A stretch of 64,000 bases of DNA, taken from the NCBI GenBank assembly GCA_023415055.1, contig JAEZLZ010000068.1, positions 62,001 to 126,000 on the forward strand, written 5' to 3'. Made by a program: the position numbers and the translations under genes. This document shows positions 53,673 to 62,077 of the stretch, piece by piece. The stretch's first letter is position 1. Each line of letters starts with the position of its first letter. The stretch is from Bacillota bacterium. Lineage in GTDB: Bacteria; Bacillota; Clostridia; Lachnospirales; Lachnospiraceae. The notes under the pieces are model-generated. The model was not told the origin of the DNA. It ran no database searches and saw only the letters and a list, made by a program, of their open reading frames with translations.

Positions 53673-55484
53673 TTATATTTCATATGGAAGCATCATCGTA
53701 GCGATCGTTCCCTGATCACTTGATTCTACATGAAAATAACTATTGCTGCCATAATATAGTTTTAATCTCGTAATAACATTTCTTACCCCGATGCTTGTCT
53801 CGATCGCATCCGACCAGTAATCATAGCTATTGAACAAATCCACCTGTTCCTGAGACATACCCTTTCCATTATCCTTCACCTGAATACGGATATATGCATC
53901 GTAAAGCATCTGTATATCGATATTGATTTCATCCTGATCCGTGCTGCCGGGAAATCCATGGACAATGGTATTCTCAATCAAGGGTTGAATCAGTAATTTA
54001 TGTATCTTGCAATCTTTCAGTGAATCATCCATATGAATCACATATTGAAATGAATAGCAAAACCGCTCCTGCTGCAAGAAGAAATATTTCTTAAGATACT
54101 CCAGCTCCTCCTGTAGTGTAACGATTTCATTGCTTCTTTGAATACTGTATCTTAGCATAGTGGCCAGATTAATGAGCATTTTGCTGACATGGAAATCCTC
54201 ATGCTCTACCGCAACCCAGTTGATCGCATCCAGTGTGTTATATAAAAAGTGAGGATTAATCTGTGCCTCCAGAGATCTGATTTCCGCATTTTTCTTTCTT
54301 TCCAGTGCTTCTCTCTCCAGTTCGCCGGCTTCCTTAATTCGCGCAATCATATCATTGAAGTGATGTGCTATCCTTGCGAATTCATCCTTGCCTTCCATGT
54401 TGATCTGCACATCATAGTCACCTTTGTCGGCCTTTCTCATTGCATTAATGATGATCTTAGCTGACCTATCCGTGCTGGATGCAAAGGACATGGCTATAAA
54501 TACACATACGATACCAAACAAAATTCCGATCAGAATCAGAATCTTTGATACACTTTGTACATCCTTCAATGCATAGGTTAAGTTCTGTACATTGATCAGG
54601 GTAAAAACTCCGTTCTTGATACTGCTGACATGTACCTCCAACTGCTTAGAATTCATAAAATTATTATTCTGGAAGAAATTCTTAGTTGCTGCTTCAATGG
54701 TCTCTTCCTCCGACCCGCTATAAAGATTCTGTCCCACATAAGCTTCTAATGGAAAAGAAATGATATCTCCCTTCTCATTTATAAGGAAGGTCAGATTCGA
54801 TTTTATATCGATACCGGCCGAATACACATTTCGAAGTGCGCTTTCATCAACACATAAGATAATGCTTCCGACCGGACCGTTCTTGTAATAGTTAAAATCC
54901 GTCAGCTGATGTGCTATATAGATATAATTCTTACTGCCATAGTTAATACTCGATTTATGGATTGTACCGGAGTAGATCGCATGCTTTACCTTTAAAGAAT
55001 CCTTAAACATACCATTGGTTCTTAGGTTATTTACATCGAAGCAAAAGCTGTCTTCTCCGGATAGAGTAACCGCATCATAAAAGGTTGCATCTCCATTTAG
55101 ACCAACAATGGCAATCCCAAGAATCTCCGGATTAGCATAAACAATATTTTCAAGCTTCTCTTCAATCTGATGTTTGGCTGAATAATATTTTTTGGTATCC
55201 CAGAGATTAATATACTGCAGATTATCAATATAGCTGCTGTCGGTATAGATATCCAATATTATATTATCATAAGCACGAAAAAAGCCTTCTACACTATTGC
55301 TGGACTGCTTAAGATTTGCTGTAATCAATTCCTTTGTCTGCTTCTCAATCGTAGTGGTACTTATTTTATTAGAACTGAATTGAATTAAGAATATTGGAAG
55401 GATCGATATCATTAACAGCATGATCATTAATTTTGTAAACAGATTTAAGGATAAAAATGTTTTGACAATAATTTTATGAAACAT
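53673..55484 (-). CDS. sensor histidine kinase, YesM type
   Basis: The 603-residue kinase has two membrane segments (about residues 13-32 and 310-335) around an extracellular dCache-like domain, a HAMP region (KADKGDYDVQINMEGKDEFA), the HisKA_7TM-independent YesM-type phosphoacceptor block ALEAQINPHFLYNTLDAINW with the His, and an ATPase domain (LLIQPLIENTIVHGF; VKDNGKGMS). It phosphorylates the response regulator downstream and presumably controls this operon. The ligand-binding role may be shared with the anchored binding protein. Confidence 0.94.
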   Translation of the reverse strand: MFHKIIVKTFLSLNLFTKLMIMLLMISILPIFLIQFSSNKISTTTIEKQTKELITANLKQSSNSVEGFFRAYDNIILDIYTDSSYIDNLQYINLWDTKKYYSAKHQIEEKLENIVYANPEILGIAIVGLNGDATFYDAVTLSGEDSFCFDVNNLRTNGMFKDSLKVKHAIYSGTIHKSSINYGSKNYIYIAHQLTDFNYYKNGPVGSIILCVDESALRNVYSAGIDIKSNLTFLINEKGDIISFPLEAYVGQNLYSGSEEETIEAATKNFFQNNNFMNSKQLEVHVSSIKNGVFTLINVQNLTYALKDVQSVSKILILIGILFGIVCVFIAMSFASSTDRSAKIIINAMRKADKGDYDVQINMEGKDEFARIAHHFNDMIARIKEAGELEREALERKKNAEIRSLEAQINPHFLYNTLDAINWVAVEHEDFHVSKMLINLATMLRYSIQRSNEIVTLQEELEYLKKYFFLQQERFCYSFQYVIHMDDSLKDCKIHKLLIQPLIENTIVHGFPGSTDQDEINIDIQMLYDAYIRIQVKDNGKGMSQEQVDLFNSYDYWSDAIETSIGVRNVITRLKLYYGSNSYFHVESSDQGTIATMMLPYEI

Positions 55485-55642
55485 ATGGACCTGTCCTTTT
55501 TATGTAATTTTACAGCATCTCACTATTGATTGATTAAAATTCTTATATTACTTATTGTCTAATCATGATAAGTTTCGGTATCAAGAGAAACCGTTTACGT
55601 AATTTTACCAATACAGCCATTATTAGATTAACATATTGCTTG

Positions 55643-55857
55643 TTATTTGTCATCTCTTTTTACTGTATGCAAAACTGCCTCACTTATCAAAGCATATTTC
55701 AAGAAGTAACACCAAATCATCGCCGCGAAGTCGCTTGCGGCTAGCTTCCGATTAAGCGGTGTGCTTTTATATCATAGGACGCAATTCCTCGTGATATAAA
55801 AAAAATCCTACGACCATCTAATACACTCCTCTTTTTGGTAGACAGTAAAATTACTGT
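55643..55857 (-). other. composite intergenic element with leader ORF, hairpin and coding-like text
   Basis: In the 447-base gap the minus strand holds a short palindrome (ACAGTAAAATTACTGT at 55842-55857), a Shine-Dalgarno AGAGGAG (55826-55832), the mini-ORF at 55767-55817, a 10-bp hairpin (55765-55774 with 55792-55801) and then a frame that reads RKLAASDFAAMIWCYFLKYA and ends in VKRDDK and a TAA at 55643. That frame has no start codon and a stop just upstream. It looks like a decayed or repeat-type element. The rest of the gap to 55485 shows nothing clear. Confidence 0.45.
55767..55817 (-). CDS. 16-residue leader-type mini-ORF
   Basis: ATG at 55817 follows AGAGGAG by 8 bases and opens MVVGFFLYHEELRPMI before a TAA. 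The second half of the ORF lies inside a hairpin, and eight T residues in its middle could cause slippage. It might be a leader peptide whose translation opens or closes the hairpin, or part of a repeated element. Its product may have no function of its own. Confidence 0.3.
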   Translation of the reverse strand: MVVGFFLYHEELRPMI

Positions 55858-55931
55858 TTATCATTAAGCAGATATATTAAATGATCGCAAGACTATACTT
55901 CTTAATCATTTGCATATTATTAGCAGACAAT

Positions 55932-56822
55932 TTATTTATATAGAAATGAAGCTATCTCTTTCTCGGATAGATTGCATCCATGTTGCCCCAATGAGATGGA
56001 CGGTTTTGTTTTTCCATGAAAATCACTTCCACAAGTTATGAATAATTGATGCTCTTTTGCTTCTTTCCAAAAAAATGATGCTTGCGACGGAGTATGATAG
56101 CTGCTGAAGGCTTCTACTGCGTCTATCCCTGTATCGACCAGGGAGGGCAGCAGCTCATGATGATCCTTCAAATTCACGCCAGGATGCGCGAGAACCGCCT
56201 TCCCGCCATTTTTATGGATCAGCTCTACTGTCTCTTCGAAGGAGGGATATTCAATTTTAGTGTAGCATGGTTTTCCCTGAGAATAGAAATCCCAATAGAA
56301 GTTAACATAAGGATTGTCTCCTCTTGTTCTGCCTGCCCGGTAAGGACTTAATAAGGGATGATTACAGTACCTCGTCTGATTCAATAAAACTTCGGCAAAC
56401 ATCTCTCCAGTCCAGCTGTTCATCCAGACATTATTCTTTGCAATTTTCTGCATATCCTCTTCTGTAATATCAAATCCCAGTTCTTTCGTCTTTTCGAGCA
56501 TTTGGATTGAAGCGTTCCTGCTTTGAGAGTTAACATTTTCTTCGATGCGATAAAAATCATCCGCATGATAATCAATACCATACCCAAGCACATGAAAATT
56601 TAAATTTAGGAAAACACAATCAATTTCAATCCCCGGAATATAATGTATCCCTGCTTCCTGAGCTTCTCTTTGAGCCTCTTCATTCGCTCGTACTGTGTTA
56701 TGATCTGTTATAGACATAGTCCGGATGCCACCGGCAACACATCGTTCCACCAGCTGTTTCGGTGTTAATTCACCATCATCGCTGTACATGCTATGCATAT
56801 GTAAATCAATCAGATGAAGCAT
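55932..56822 (-). CDS. PHP-domain phosphoesterase
   Basis: The 296-residue protein has the PHP metal motifs: LIDLHMHSMYSDDGELTPKQ with HxH, TMSITDHNTVRANEE with DH, YIPGIEIDC with Glu, AVLAHPGVNL with the His, and FITCGSDFHGKTKPSISLGQ. It resembles YciV/RnAM-type proteins that hydrolyse 3',5'-bisphosphates or RNA 5' ends. The enzyme is cytosolic. GGAGG precedes the ATG. It is upstream of, but probably not in an operon with, the YesM gene (447-base gap). Confidence 0.88.
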   Translation of the reverse strand: MLHLIDLHMHSMYSDDGELTPKQLVERCVAGGIRTMSITDHNTVRANEEAQREAQEAGIHYIPGIEIDCVFLNLNFHVLGYGIDYHADDFYRIEENVNSQSRNASIQMLEKTKELGFDITEEDMQKIAKNNVWMNSWTGEMFAEVLLNQTRYCNHPLLSPYRAGRTRGDNPYVNFYWDFYSQGKPCYTKIEYPSFEETVELIHKNGGKAVLAHPGVNLKDHHELLPSLVDTGIDAVEAFSSYHTPSQASFFWKEAKEHQLFITCGSDFHGKTKPSISLGQHGCNLSEKEIASFLYK

Positions 56823-56974
56823 CTATTGTCCTCCTGCGCTGCGGCGATCTTTTTTACTATTATCATACGGCTTATATTACTCTGAAGCAATATGTATTTA
56901 GACACATGAAATAGTTCATAAAGAGTAATTACCCGATTTTCAGATATTACTTTACTCCATCGCATATAGACTCA

Positions 56975-58003
56975 CTAATTGTTACGTGTTACGATATCTT
57001 CTGCAGCCTCCCAAAGCCTTGGCAGAAAATCAGAGACGTCCTTCGCACGACAGATAAAGTCATTGTTGGTTCGCAGTCCCAGATCTGCAACCATTTCCTC
57101 AAATGCCGGCAGATGTGCCTTCAAGGTCTCCGGCGATGCATCAACCGACAGAATTTTATGGCAACGGGCAAAGGTTGCCACAATCCAAAACACTGCCTCA
57201 CGGTGATTACCCGCCCGAATAAGTTCACGGCTTCCGTCGATTGCAATCGGTCGCGCACTGGCAGTTATATCTGTGCTGAACATAAACGGAGTCTTAGCTA
57301 CCGCTGCCGCCACATCAAAGGTCTGAGCAAGATGCTCAAGGTGCTGTTCCATTCTCTGTGGTGAAAGTTCAGTACACCCCAGTAAATCAATCAGCTTATT
57401 ATAGATATCTTCATACCCATATTTGAAGAGTACCTCACGCACTGCAAGATATCGCTTACGTACAGTAGGATTACGAAGAGCCGCCACCAGAATCAGATGC
57501 GTAGTAATTCCGGTCGGAAACAACCAGGAAGTTACCAAATCATAAAAGGGTGCATTAACATCAATGCTGTTCAGACCATTCTGTATCTTCTGCATAACAT
57601 TCCCGCACCTGCGAAGTACCCACTCCTTCTCTGCAAAATGAAGGGATACCTCAGACTGGAGTTCTCTTAAGTGTCCGGTTGGATCCTCTATTATCGCATC
57701 CATACGAAAGCTACCCGCCAGATGATAAGAGATCAGAACCTCTTTTGCGGACTTAAGCTGATTCATGGACAGATAAGTCACCTCCAGCAAGGCACCATCA
57801 TAGAGAAACTTTCCCAGCTTCATTGGGGGTTCAGCCAAATTCATTACAACAACAATGTCAACATCAGAATGCTCTGCAAGCTCGGTCTCTTCCTGCATCT
57901 CTATAATTGATCCGCTAAAATAAGCTCCCTGAAACCATTCTTCTTTTGAAGCATGCTCCGTGACCCATCGTATCGCTGCCTGTTTGGCGGTTCTTACATT
58001 CAT
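56975..58003 (-). CDS. nucleotidyltransferase domain protein, aminoglycoside adenylyltransferase-like
   Basis: The 342-residue protein begins with a pol-beta-type nucleotidyltransferase core: GAYFSGSIIEMQEETELAEH and SDVDIVVVMNLAEPP, which supplies the two metal Asp residues, followed by a mostly helical region with a GCTELSP loop. The layout is that of ANT-type nucleotidyltransferases and of related clostridial proteins of unknown substrate. No evidence links it to drug resistance. GGGGTG precedes the ATG. Confidence 0.75.
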   Translation of the reverse strand: MNVRTAKQAAIRWVTEHASKEEWFQGAYFSGSIIEMQEETELAEHSDVDIVVVMNLAEPPMKLGKFLYDGALLEVTYLSMNQLKSAKEVLISYHLAGSFRMDAIIEDPTGHLRELQSEVSLHFAEKEWVLRRCGNVMQKIQNGLNSIDVNAPFYDLVTSWLFPTGITTHLILVAALRNPTVRKRYLAVREVLFKYGYEDIYNKLIDLLGCTELSPQRMEQHLEHLAQTFDVAAAVAKTPFMFSTDITASARPIAIDGSRELIRAGNHREAVFWIVATFARCHKILSVDASPETLKAHLPAFEEMVADLGLRTNNDFICRAKDVSDFLPRLWEAAEDIVTRNN

Positions 58004-58040
58004 ATTTTTTACACCCCATTTCTGTCAGTATAGAAAAGGC

Positions 58041-58232
58041 CTACAATTTCTGCGCATCTAGAATAAACGTGGATGCATCAGAACCCATAAATATCCTACT
58101 TTCTGTATAGAAGGTTACTCTGAATTTTCCATCAGTTACCTCCAATCTGCCAACAAAAAGTATTATCCCATTATATCTTTTACATGAAAACCCAATAACA
58201 TAAATATTACTATAGAGGAAACCTTGGAAAAG
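58041..58232 (-). pseudogene. coding remnant, family not recognised
   Basis: A minus-strand frame between a TGA and a TAG reads NGIILFVGRLEVTDGKFRV then TFYTESRIFMGSDASTFI and LDAQKL. The text looks like a protein C terminus with two or three beta strands, but there is no start codon with a ribosome binding site and the first 20 codons are AT-rich. It is probably a decayed gene end. The rest of the 350-base gap between the flanking genes shows nothing else. Confidence 0.3.
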
Positions 58233-58356
58233 TCAGCTATTATTACCATAATCTGAATTAAGAATGGTTCGTATAGAATGGGCATTTCATATCATACTTT
58301 AAAGAAGCAGCTAAGGAGACTGCATAGCATGTCCGATCTAATCTTATTTCACTCTT

Positions 58357-58995
58357 CTATTCTATAATTCGATTATTGCCCAGTATATCAGGTTTATGAA
58401 TCATACTGTCCGCCTGGGAAAGCTCATGAATTACCCTGCAGGGGTTACCTGCTGCAAAGCTGTTTTCAGGAATATCCTTCACCACAACGCTCCCTGCACC
58501 GATCACGCAATTATCTCCGATGGTAACTCCGGGGCACACAATCACATTTGCTCCGAACCAACAATCCTTACCGATTTTAACGGGTTTTGCATAACACATA
58601 CGCTTTATGGCTCCGTCCTGATCAAGCATAGCCCGTCGCTCATCCGGAAGCATCGGATGGACCGGTGTGACAATTGTAACATTCGGACCAAAATTGCAGT
58701 CATCTCCAATCGTTACCGGTGCATCGTCCTGTATCGTCAGATTGAAGTTGCCAAAAAAGCGCTCTCCGATCCTCGTATGTTTTCCATAATGAATATAAAT
58801 TGGACCCTGTAAAAAACTATTCCTTCCAATCTCATCAAAAATATTTACGATTAACTCTTGCCTTTTCTCTGTTTCATCTTCAAAGGTACGATTATACTCC
58901 GAGCAAAGATTGTGTGTTCTTAGTTTTATTTTTCTTAGCTCGGGATCTCCCGGTGAAAACAGGGTTCCTGCAAATATTTTTTCCTCTTCTCTCAT
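58357..58995 (-). CDS. sugar O-acetyltransferase, maltose acetyltransferase type
   Basis: The 212-residue protein has a left-handed beta-helix built from hexapeptide repeats (ITIG/VTIGDNCVIGAG/VVVKDIPENSFAAGNPC) with the catalytic His in IVTPVHPMLPDERR, and an N-terminal Maa domain (EEKIFAGTLFSPGDPELRKI). It transfers acetyl from acetyl-CoA to a hexose or a nod-type sugar. The ATG at 58995 has AGGAGG 6 bases upstream; an upstream in-frame ATG at 59034 is not needed. It is alone in its transcription unit. Confidence 0.92.
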   Translation of the reverse strand: MREEEKIFAGTLFSPGDPELRKIKLRTHNLCSEYNRTFEDETEKRQELIVNIFDEIGRNSFLQGPIYIHYGKHTRIGERFFGNFNLTIQDDAPVTIGDDCNFGPNVTIVTPVHPMLPDERRAMLDQDGAIKRMCYAKPVKIGKDCWFGANVIVCPGVTIGDNCVIGAGSVVVKDIPENSFAAGNPCRVIHELSQADSMIHKPDILGNNRIIE

Positions 58996-59156
58996 CTTTC
59001 TCCTCCTTAACTTTCCGGTCATTTGTTTCTTCACTGTAAAACTCAGGAATCAATCATAACAAATTATACCATAATATAGCGCTCACAAAAAGGTGTAAAC
59101 TCATTTTTGAGGATAGTTCATGTGTTTTAGTGCTCTGGCCGAACTGGATTATAGAA

Positions 59157-59230
59157 AAGAGGCTATTGTAAAAGGTATATGGTTAGTTATTCTTCCCTTA
59201 ACTAATTCAAATACATTACAATAACCTCTT
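59157..59230 (-). terminator. foldback terminator after the DUF346 gene
   Basis: AAGAGGCTATTGTAA at 59157-59171 pairs with TTACAATAACCTCTT at 59216-59230 (one G-U type mismatch), and GGTTAGTTA/TTAACTAA pair inside. On the minus strand TTTTC follows. It lies 33 bases after the stop. Confidence 0.7.
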
Positions 59231-59268
59231 AAACTAATATCTCTATCCTCTTAAACTAATATCTATGG
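59225..59268. repeat. 22-base tandem duplication at the gene end
   Basis: CCTCTTAAACTAATATCT occurs at 59225-59242 and 59247-59264, a 22-base period. The second copy overlaps the stop codon of the beta-propeller gene (59263-59265), so the 3' end was duplicated outward. Confidence 0.85.
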
Positions 59269-60453
59269 TCTCCAGATATGCCATAGGTGATTATTTTGTC
59301 CGGTAGCAAATACATCCAGGCGATTTCCTCCCCAAGAGACAGCCGCCGGTTCTGATGAGATTACTCCGCCGATATCTTGCCATCCACTCCATCTTCTGCC
59401 ATTCCAGGTTCTCATAATCAATTGATTTCTCTGTCCTCTTGCAAAGATCTCAAGTCGGTTTTCGCCTGTGGATGCCGCAGCAGGACCCGAGGTGATCGCA
59501 CCTTGCCCAAGATCTTCCCAGCTGCTCCAACGATTTGCATTCCAATAAATATGCCACAGACTTTGATTCTGACCACGAGCAAAGACATCGATTCGATTGG
59601 GTCCCCAGGATACTGCTGCCGGTGCAGAGTTCAAACTTCCGCCAAGGCTCTCCCAATTACTCCAGCGTGTTCCGTCCCAATAAATATGCCAAAGAGCACT
59701 ATCCTGACCGATCCCGAAGACATCAAGGCGGTTCTCTTGCCAGGAGGCCACTGCGGGTGAATTAATCAACACTCCGCCAAGATCCTCCCAATTGCTCCAA
59801 CGTGCACCATCCCAGTATTTATGCCAAAGTGCACGATTTTGACCAACTCCGAAGATATCAATCCGGTTCCTGCCCCAGGATACTGCTGCCGGTGAGAAAT
59901 TTATGATACCTCCAAGATCCTCCCAGTTACTCCATCGTGTCCCGTCCCAGTAGATGTGCCAGACTGCTTGATTTTGCCCCCTGCCGAAGACATCCAAACG
60001 ATTTGGCTGCCAGGAAGCGACCGCAGGAGCTGAAGTCAATATCCCTCCAAGGTCCTCCCACGCACTCCAGTCCGATACCGGCGGTTGTGACGGAGGAGGT
60101 GTCGGTGGCTGCGACGGAGGTGGTGTTGGTACTGGACCGCTTTCCCTGATTACTCTTAAGATCAAATTTCTGATGATCTCAATGACTCGATTCTCCGGGA
60201 CCCGGTACATTTGAAAGTAATACATTAGTACCGGGTTATCTCTGCGAAGTCCCGCCAAGAGCCGCTGCGTTATTTGCTCCGGAGTTCCGGTGTAAGCATT
60301 CCTATTTTCCAGAGTATAGTAAATGATACTGTTGAAAAGATTTCTCGCTGTAGGCCGCTGTATCCCATAGTCACTGAGTTCTCTGTAAAAATCATCAAAA
60401 TATCTTCTGTAACCTGAAATCATACGATTAAAACTTTGTGGATCCCGAAACAT
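59263..60453 (-). CDS. DUF346 (PLL-like) six-blade beta-propeller protein, no signal peptide
   Basis: The 396-residue protein has an unassigned N-terminal helical domain (about 1-108: DPQSFNRMISGYRRYFDDFY through IEIIRNLILRVIRES), a Pro-rich hinge (PTPPPSQPPTPPPSQPP) and six repeats of about 48 residues with the pattern PAxxSWxxNRLDVFxxGQ then WDGxRWSNWEDLGG. Repeats 1 and 3 are more alike than 2, 4 and 6, so growth by doubling is likely. DUF346/PLL domains are sugar-binding (often fucose) propellers. No signal peptide or membrane segment is seen, which is unexpected for a lectin. Only weak GGCGG precedes the ATG. Confidence 0.8.
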   Translation of the reverse strand: MFRDPQSFNRMISGYRRYFDDFYRELSDYGIQRPTARNLFNSIIYYTLENRNAYTGTPEQITQRLLAGLRRDNPVLMYYFQMYRVPENRVIEIIRNLILRVIRESGPVPTPPPSQPPTPPPSQPPVSDWSAWEDLGGILTSAPAVASWQPNRLDVFGRGQNQAVWHIYWDGTRWSNWEDLGGIINFSPAAVSWGRNRIDIFGVGQNRALWHKYWDGARWSNWEDLGGVLINSPAVASWQENRLDVFGIGQDSALWHIYWDGTRWSNWESLGGSLNSAPAAVSWGPNRIDVFARGQNQSLWHIYWNANRWSSWEDLGQGAITSGPAAASTGENRLEIFARGQRNQLIMRTWNGRRWSGWQDIGGVISSEPAAVSWGGNRLDVFATGQNNHLWHIWRP

Positions 60454-60474
60454 AAAAAACCGCCTAATTACTTT

Positions 60475-60942
60475 TTATTCATTATATGCATAATCAAGTG
60501 CATAGCTTCCAATCCTACCGAAATCATATGTTTTGTCATATATCGGGTTATTTGAGATAAAGTGAATCATCACGGGTGCGCGGTCAAGCTCCGGTTCCTT
60601 TTGAAATAAGAAGCGGTCCGCCTGACGCAATGCCTGCAATGCCGTTGGCATTTCTTGATAGAAGATTTTGTTTCGAATAAATGCACTACCAAAAACATCT
60701 TCTCCATCCACCAATACAGAGCCTGACAAGACTAATCCGTTTCTTTCCTGTTTCCAGGCAACCCTGACCTCATCTCTCATTCGCGTAATCTGATCCAGTG
60801 CATAACGATCAGCTACAAATACAAATAATTCCCCGGTTGTGTCGGAATGGGTAATCGTATATGTTCTTTTTAGAATCGGATCGTATGGTTTCATCACACC
60901 GCGATATTGTACAAATACTTTCTCTGGTTTCAGTACCCTCAC
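60475..60942 (-). CDS. Staygreen family protein (Mg-dechelatase homologue)
   Basis: The 155-residue protein matches the plant Staygreen (SGR) domain along its length: KVFVQYRGVMKP, RTYTITHSDTTGELF with His32 and Asp34, MRDEVRVAWKQE (plants have RDEVVAEWK), IRNKIFYQEMPTALQALRQA, ELDRAPVMIHFISNNPIYDK. SGR removes Mg from chlorophyll a in leaf senescence, and bacterial homologues with dechelatase activity are known; the role in non-photosynthetic bacteria is unclear. The start is uncertain: I used GTG at 60942 with a weak AGGAAG just upstream; the frame is open to 61110 inside the permease gene. The gap to the permease stop is 64 bases, and the DUF346 gene follows 21 bases downstream. Confidence 0.78.
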   Translation of the reverse strand: MRVLKPEKVFVQYRGVMKPYDPILKRTYTITHSDTTGELFVFVADRYALDQITRMRDEVRVAWKQERNGLVLSGSVLVDGEDVFGSAFIRNKIFYQEMPTALQALRQADRFLFQKEPELDRAPVMIHFISNNPIYDKTYDFGRIGSYALDYAYNE

Positions 60943-61006
60943 ACTTCCTGCTTCTTTCCTTATCCTTGCTATTATTCTATTCGCTGTGGTTAATTGTGTT
61001 ATTCTA

Positions 61007-62077
61007 TTACTGTTTCTTCTTTCTTGAACAAATAATGCTCTGAAGTACGATGAAGAAGCAAAGCATTGCAGCACGTGTAATCTGCGGCCACCAGGGGTCC
61101 TGGCTGCCAATCGCGGTAACGATTAATAATACTATCCCGCTTGTTAATACACCAAAGAGAGTGCCGAAGACATTACCGACACCGCCGGAAAGCAGCGTTC
61201 CTCCGATAATTGATGCGGCTATTGCATCCATCTCAAGGCCGGTAGCCTGCTGAACCGAACCGGAGCGAGTATGAAACAGGTATAAAAACCCTCCGATGCC
61301 CGCAAGCAAACCGCATAGTAAATGTGCATAGAATCTGGTTCTCTTGACGTTAATGCCAAGCATCAATGCACTCTGTGAATTACCCCCTATGGCGTAAAAA
61401 CTACGTCCGAGCTTTGTTTTTTTCAGCAGCCAATACATCAGACAAACGATAATCAGAGCTACAAGGACACCGTATTCCAGCTTTGATTGAATAAAAACAC
61501 CTTTACGGTTGACGTCACCTAAAAAAGGAATCTGAATCCTTGCACCTGACAATGCCTCAAAGCCATCATTATCAACCTGTATCTGATTTACTTCAATCAA
61601 TGCCACCAATCCTCGGCCCAAGAACATGCCCGCCAGTGTCACGATGAAGGGCTGCATCTCCAGATAGGCAATTAGAAAACCTTGGACCGCACCAAAGAGA
61701 AGACCGATCGCCAATGCAAGAATAAGAGAGGTGACAAAATTGAACCCATAATTATTCAGACAGACGATACAAGCTGTACAGATGAGTGCGGTTGAGCCTC
61801 CTACCGATATATCAATACTGCCTGTAATCATAACAAGCGAAAGTCCACAGGCGATAACAATTAGAGCAGCATTTTCGTTAAAGAGATTGAAGAACATCTG
61901 AACCTTACTGAAGCCTTTATCACCGAGGAAGATAATAGAAAGAGCATAGATGGCAATAAATAGTGAAACAGTTATGGTTAGTAAAAATGCGGTATCAGTG
62001 AAAACCTCTCTTCGTTTCTGCTTATTTAAAAGGGTACTAGCGTTACCGGCTCCTTGAACTTTATTCATGTTTAGCAT
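61007..62077 (-). CDS. sugar ABC transporter permease, YjfF-like
   Basis: The 356-residue protein has about ten membrane segments and the branched-chain-permease-type core GSIDISVGGSTALICTACIV, then QPFIVTLAGMFLGRGLVALI and SIIGGTLLSGGVGNVFGTLF. It is the second of two permeases of a simple-sugar importer of the YtfQRT-YjfF (galactofuranose/ribose) type. The ATG at 62077 has AAGGAG 10 bases upstream and overlaps the end of the first permease gene. Its C terminus ends in RKKKQ. Confidence 0.9.
   Translation of the reverse strand: MLNMNKVQGAGNASTLLNKQKRREVFTDTAFLLTITVSLFIAIYALSIIFLGDKGFSKVQMFFNLFNENAALIVIACGLSLVMITGSIDISVGGSTALICTACIVCLNNYGFNFVTSLILALAIGLLFGAVQGFLIAYLEMQPFIVTLAGMFLGRGLVALIEVNQIQVDNDGFEALSGARIQIPFLGDVNRKGVFIQSKLEYGVLVALIIVCLMYWLLKKTKLGRSFYAIGGNSQSALMLGINVKRTRFYAHLLCGLLAGIGGFLYLFHTRSGSVQQATGLEMDAIAASIIGGTLLSGGVGNVFGTLFGVLTSGIVLLIVTAIGSQDPWWPQITRAAMLCFFIVLQSIICSRKKKQ

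Noticed and set aside
55586..55600. CcpA (cre) site upstream of yesM, GAAACCGTTTACG
   Set aside because: It resembles the cre consensus but misses both outer positions; too weak to annotate.
56975..58003. Aminoglycoside resistance gene
   Set aside because: Only the nucleotidyltransferase core is recognisable; the substrate cannot be inferred.
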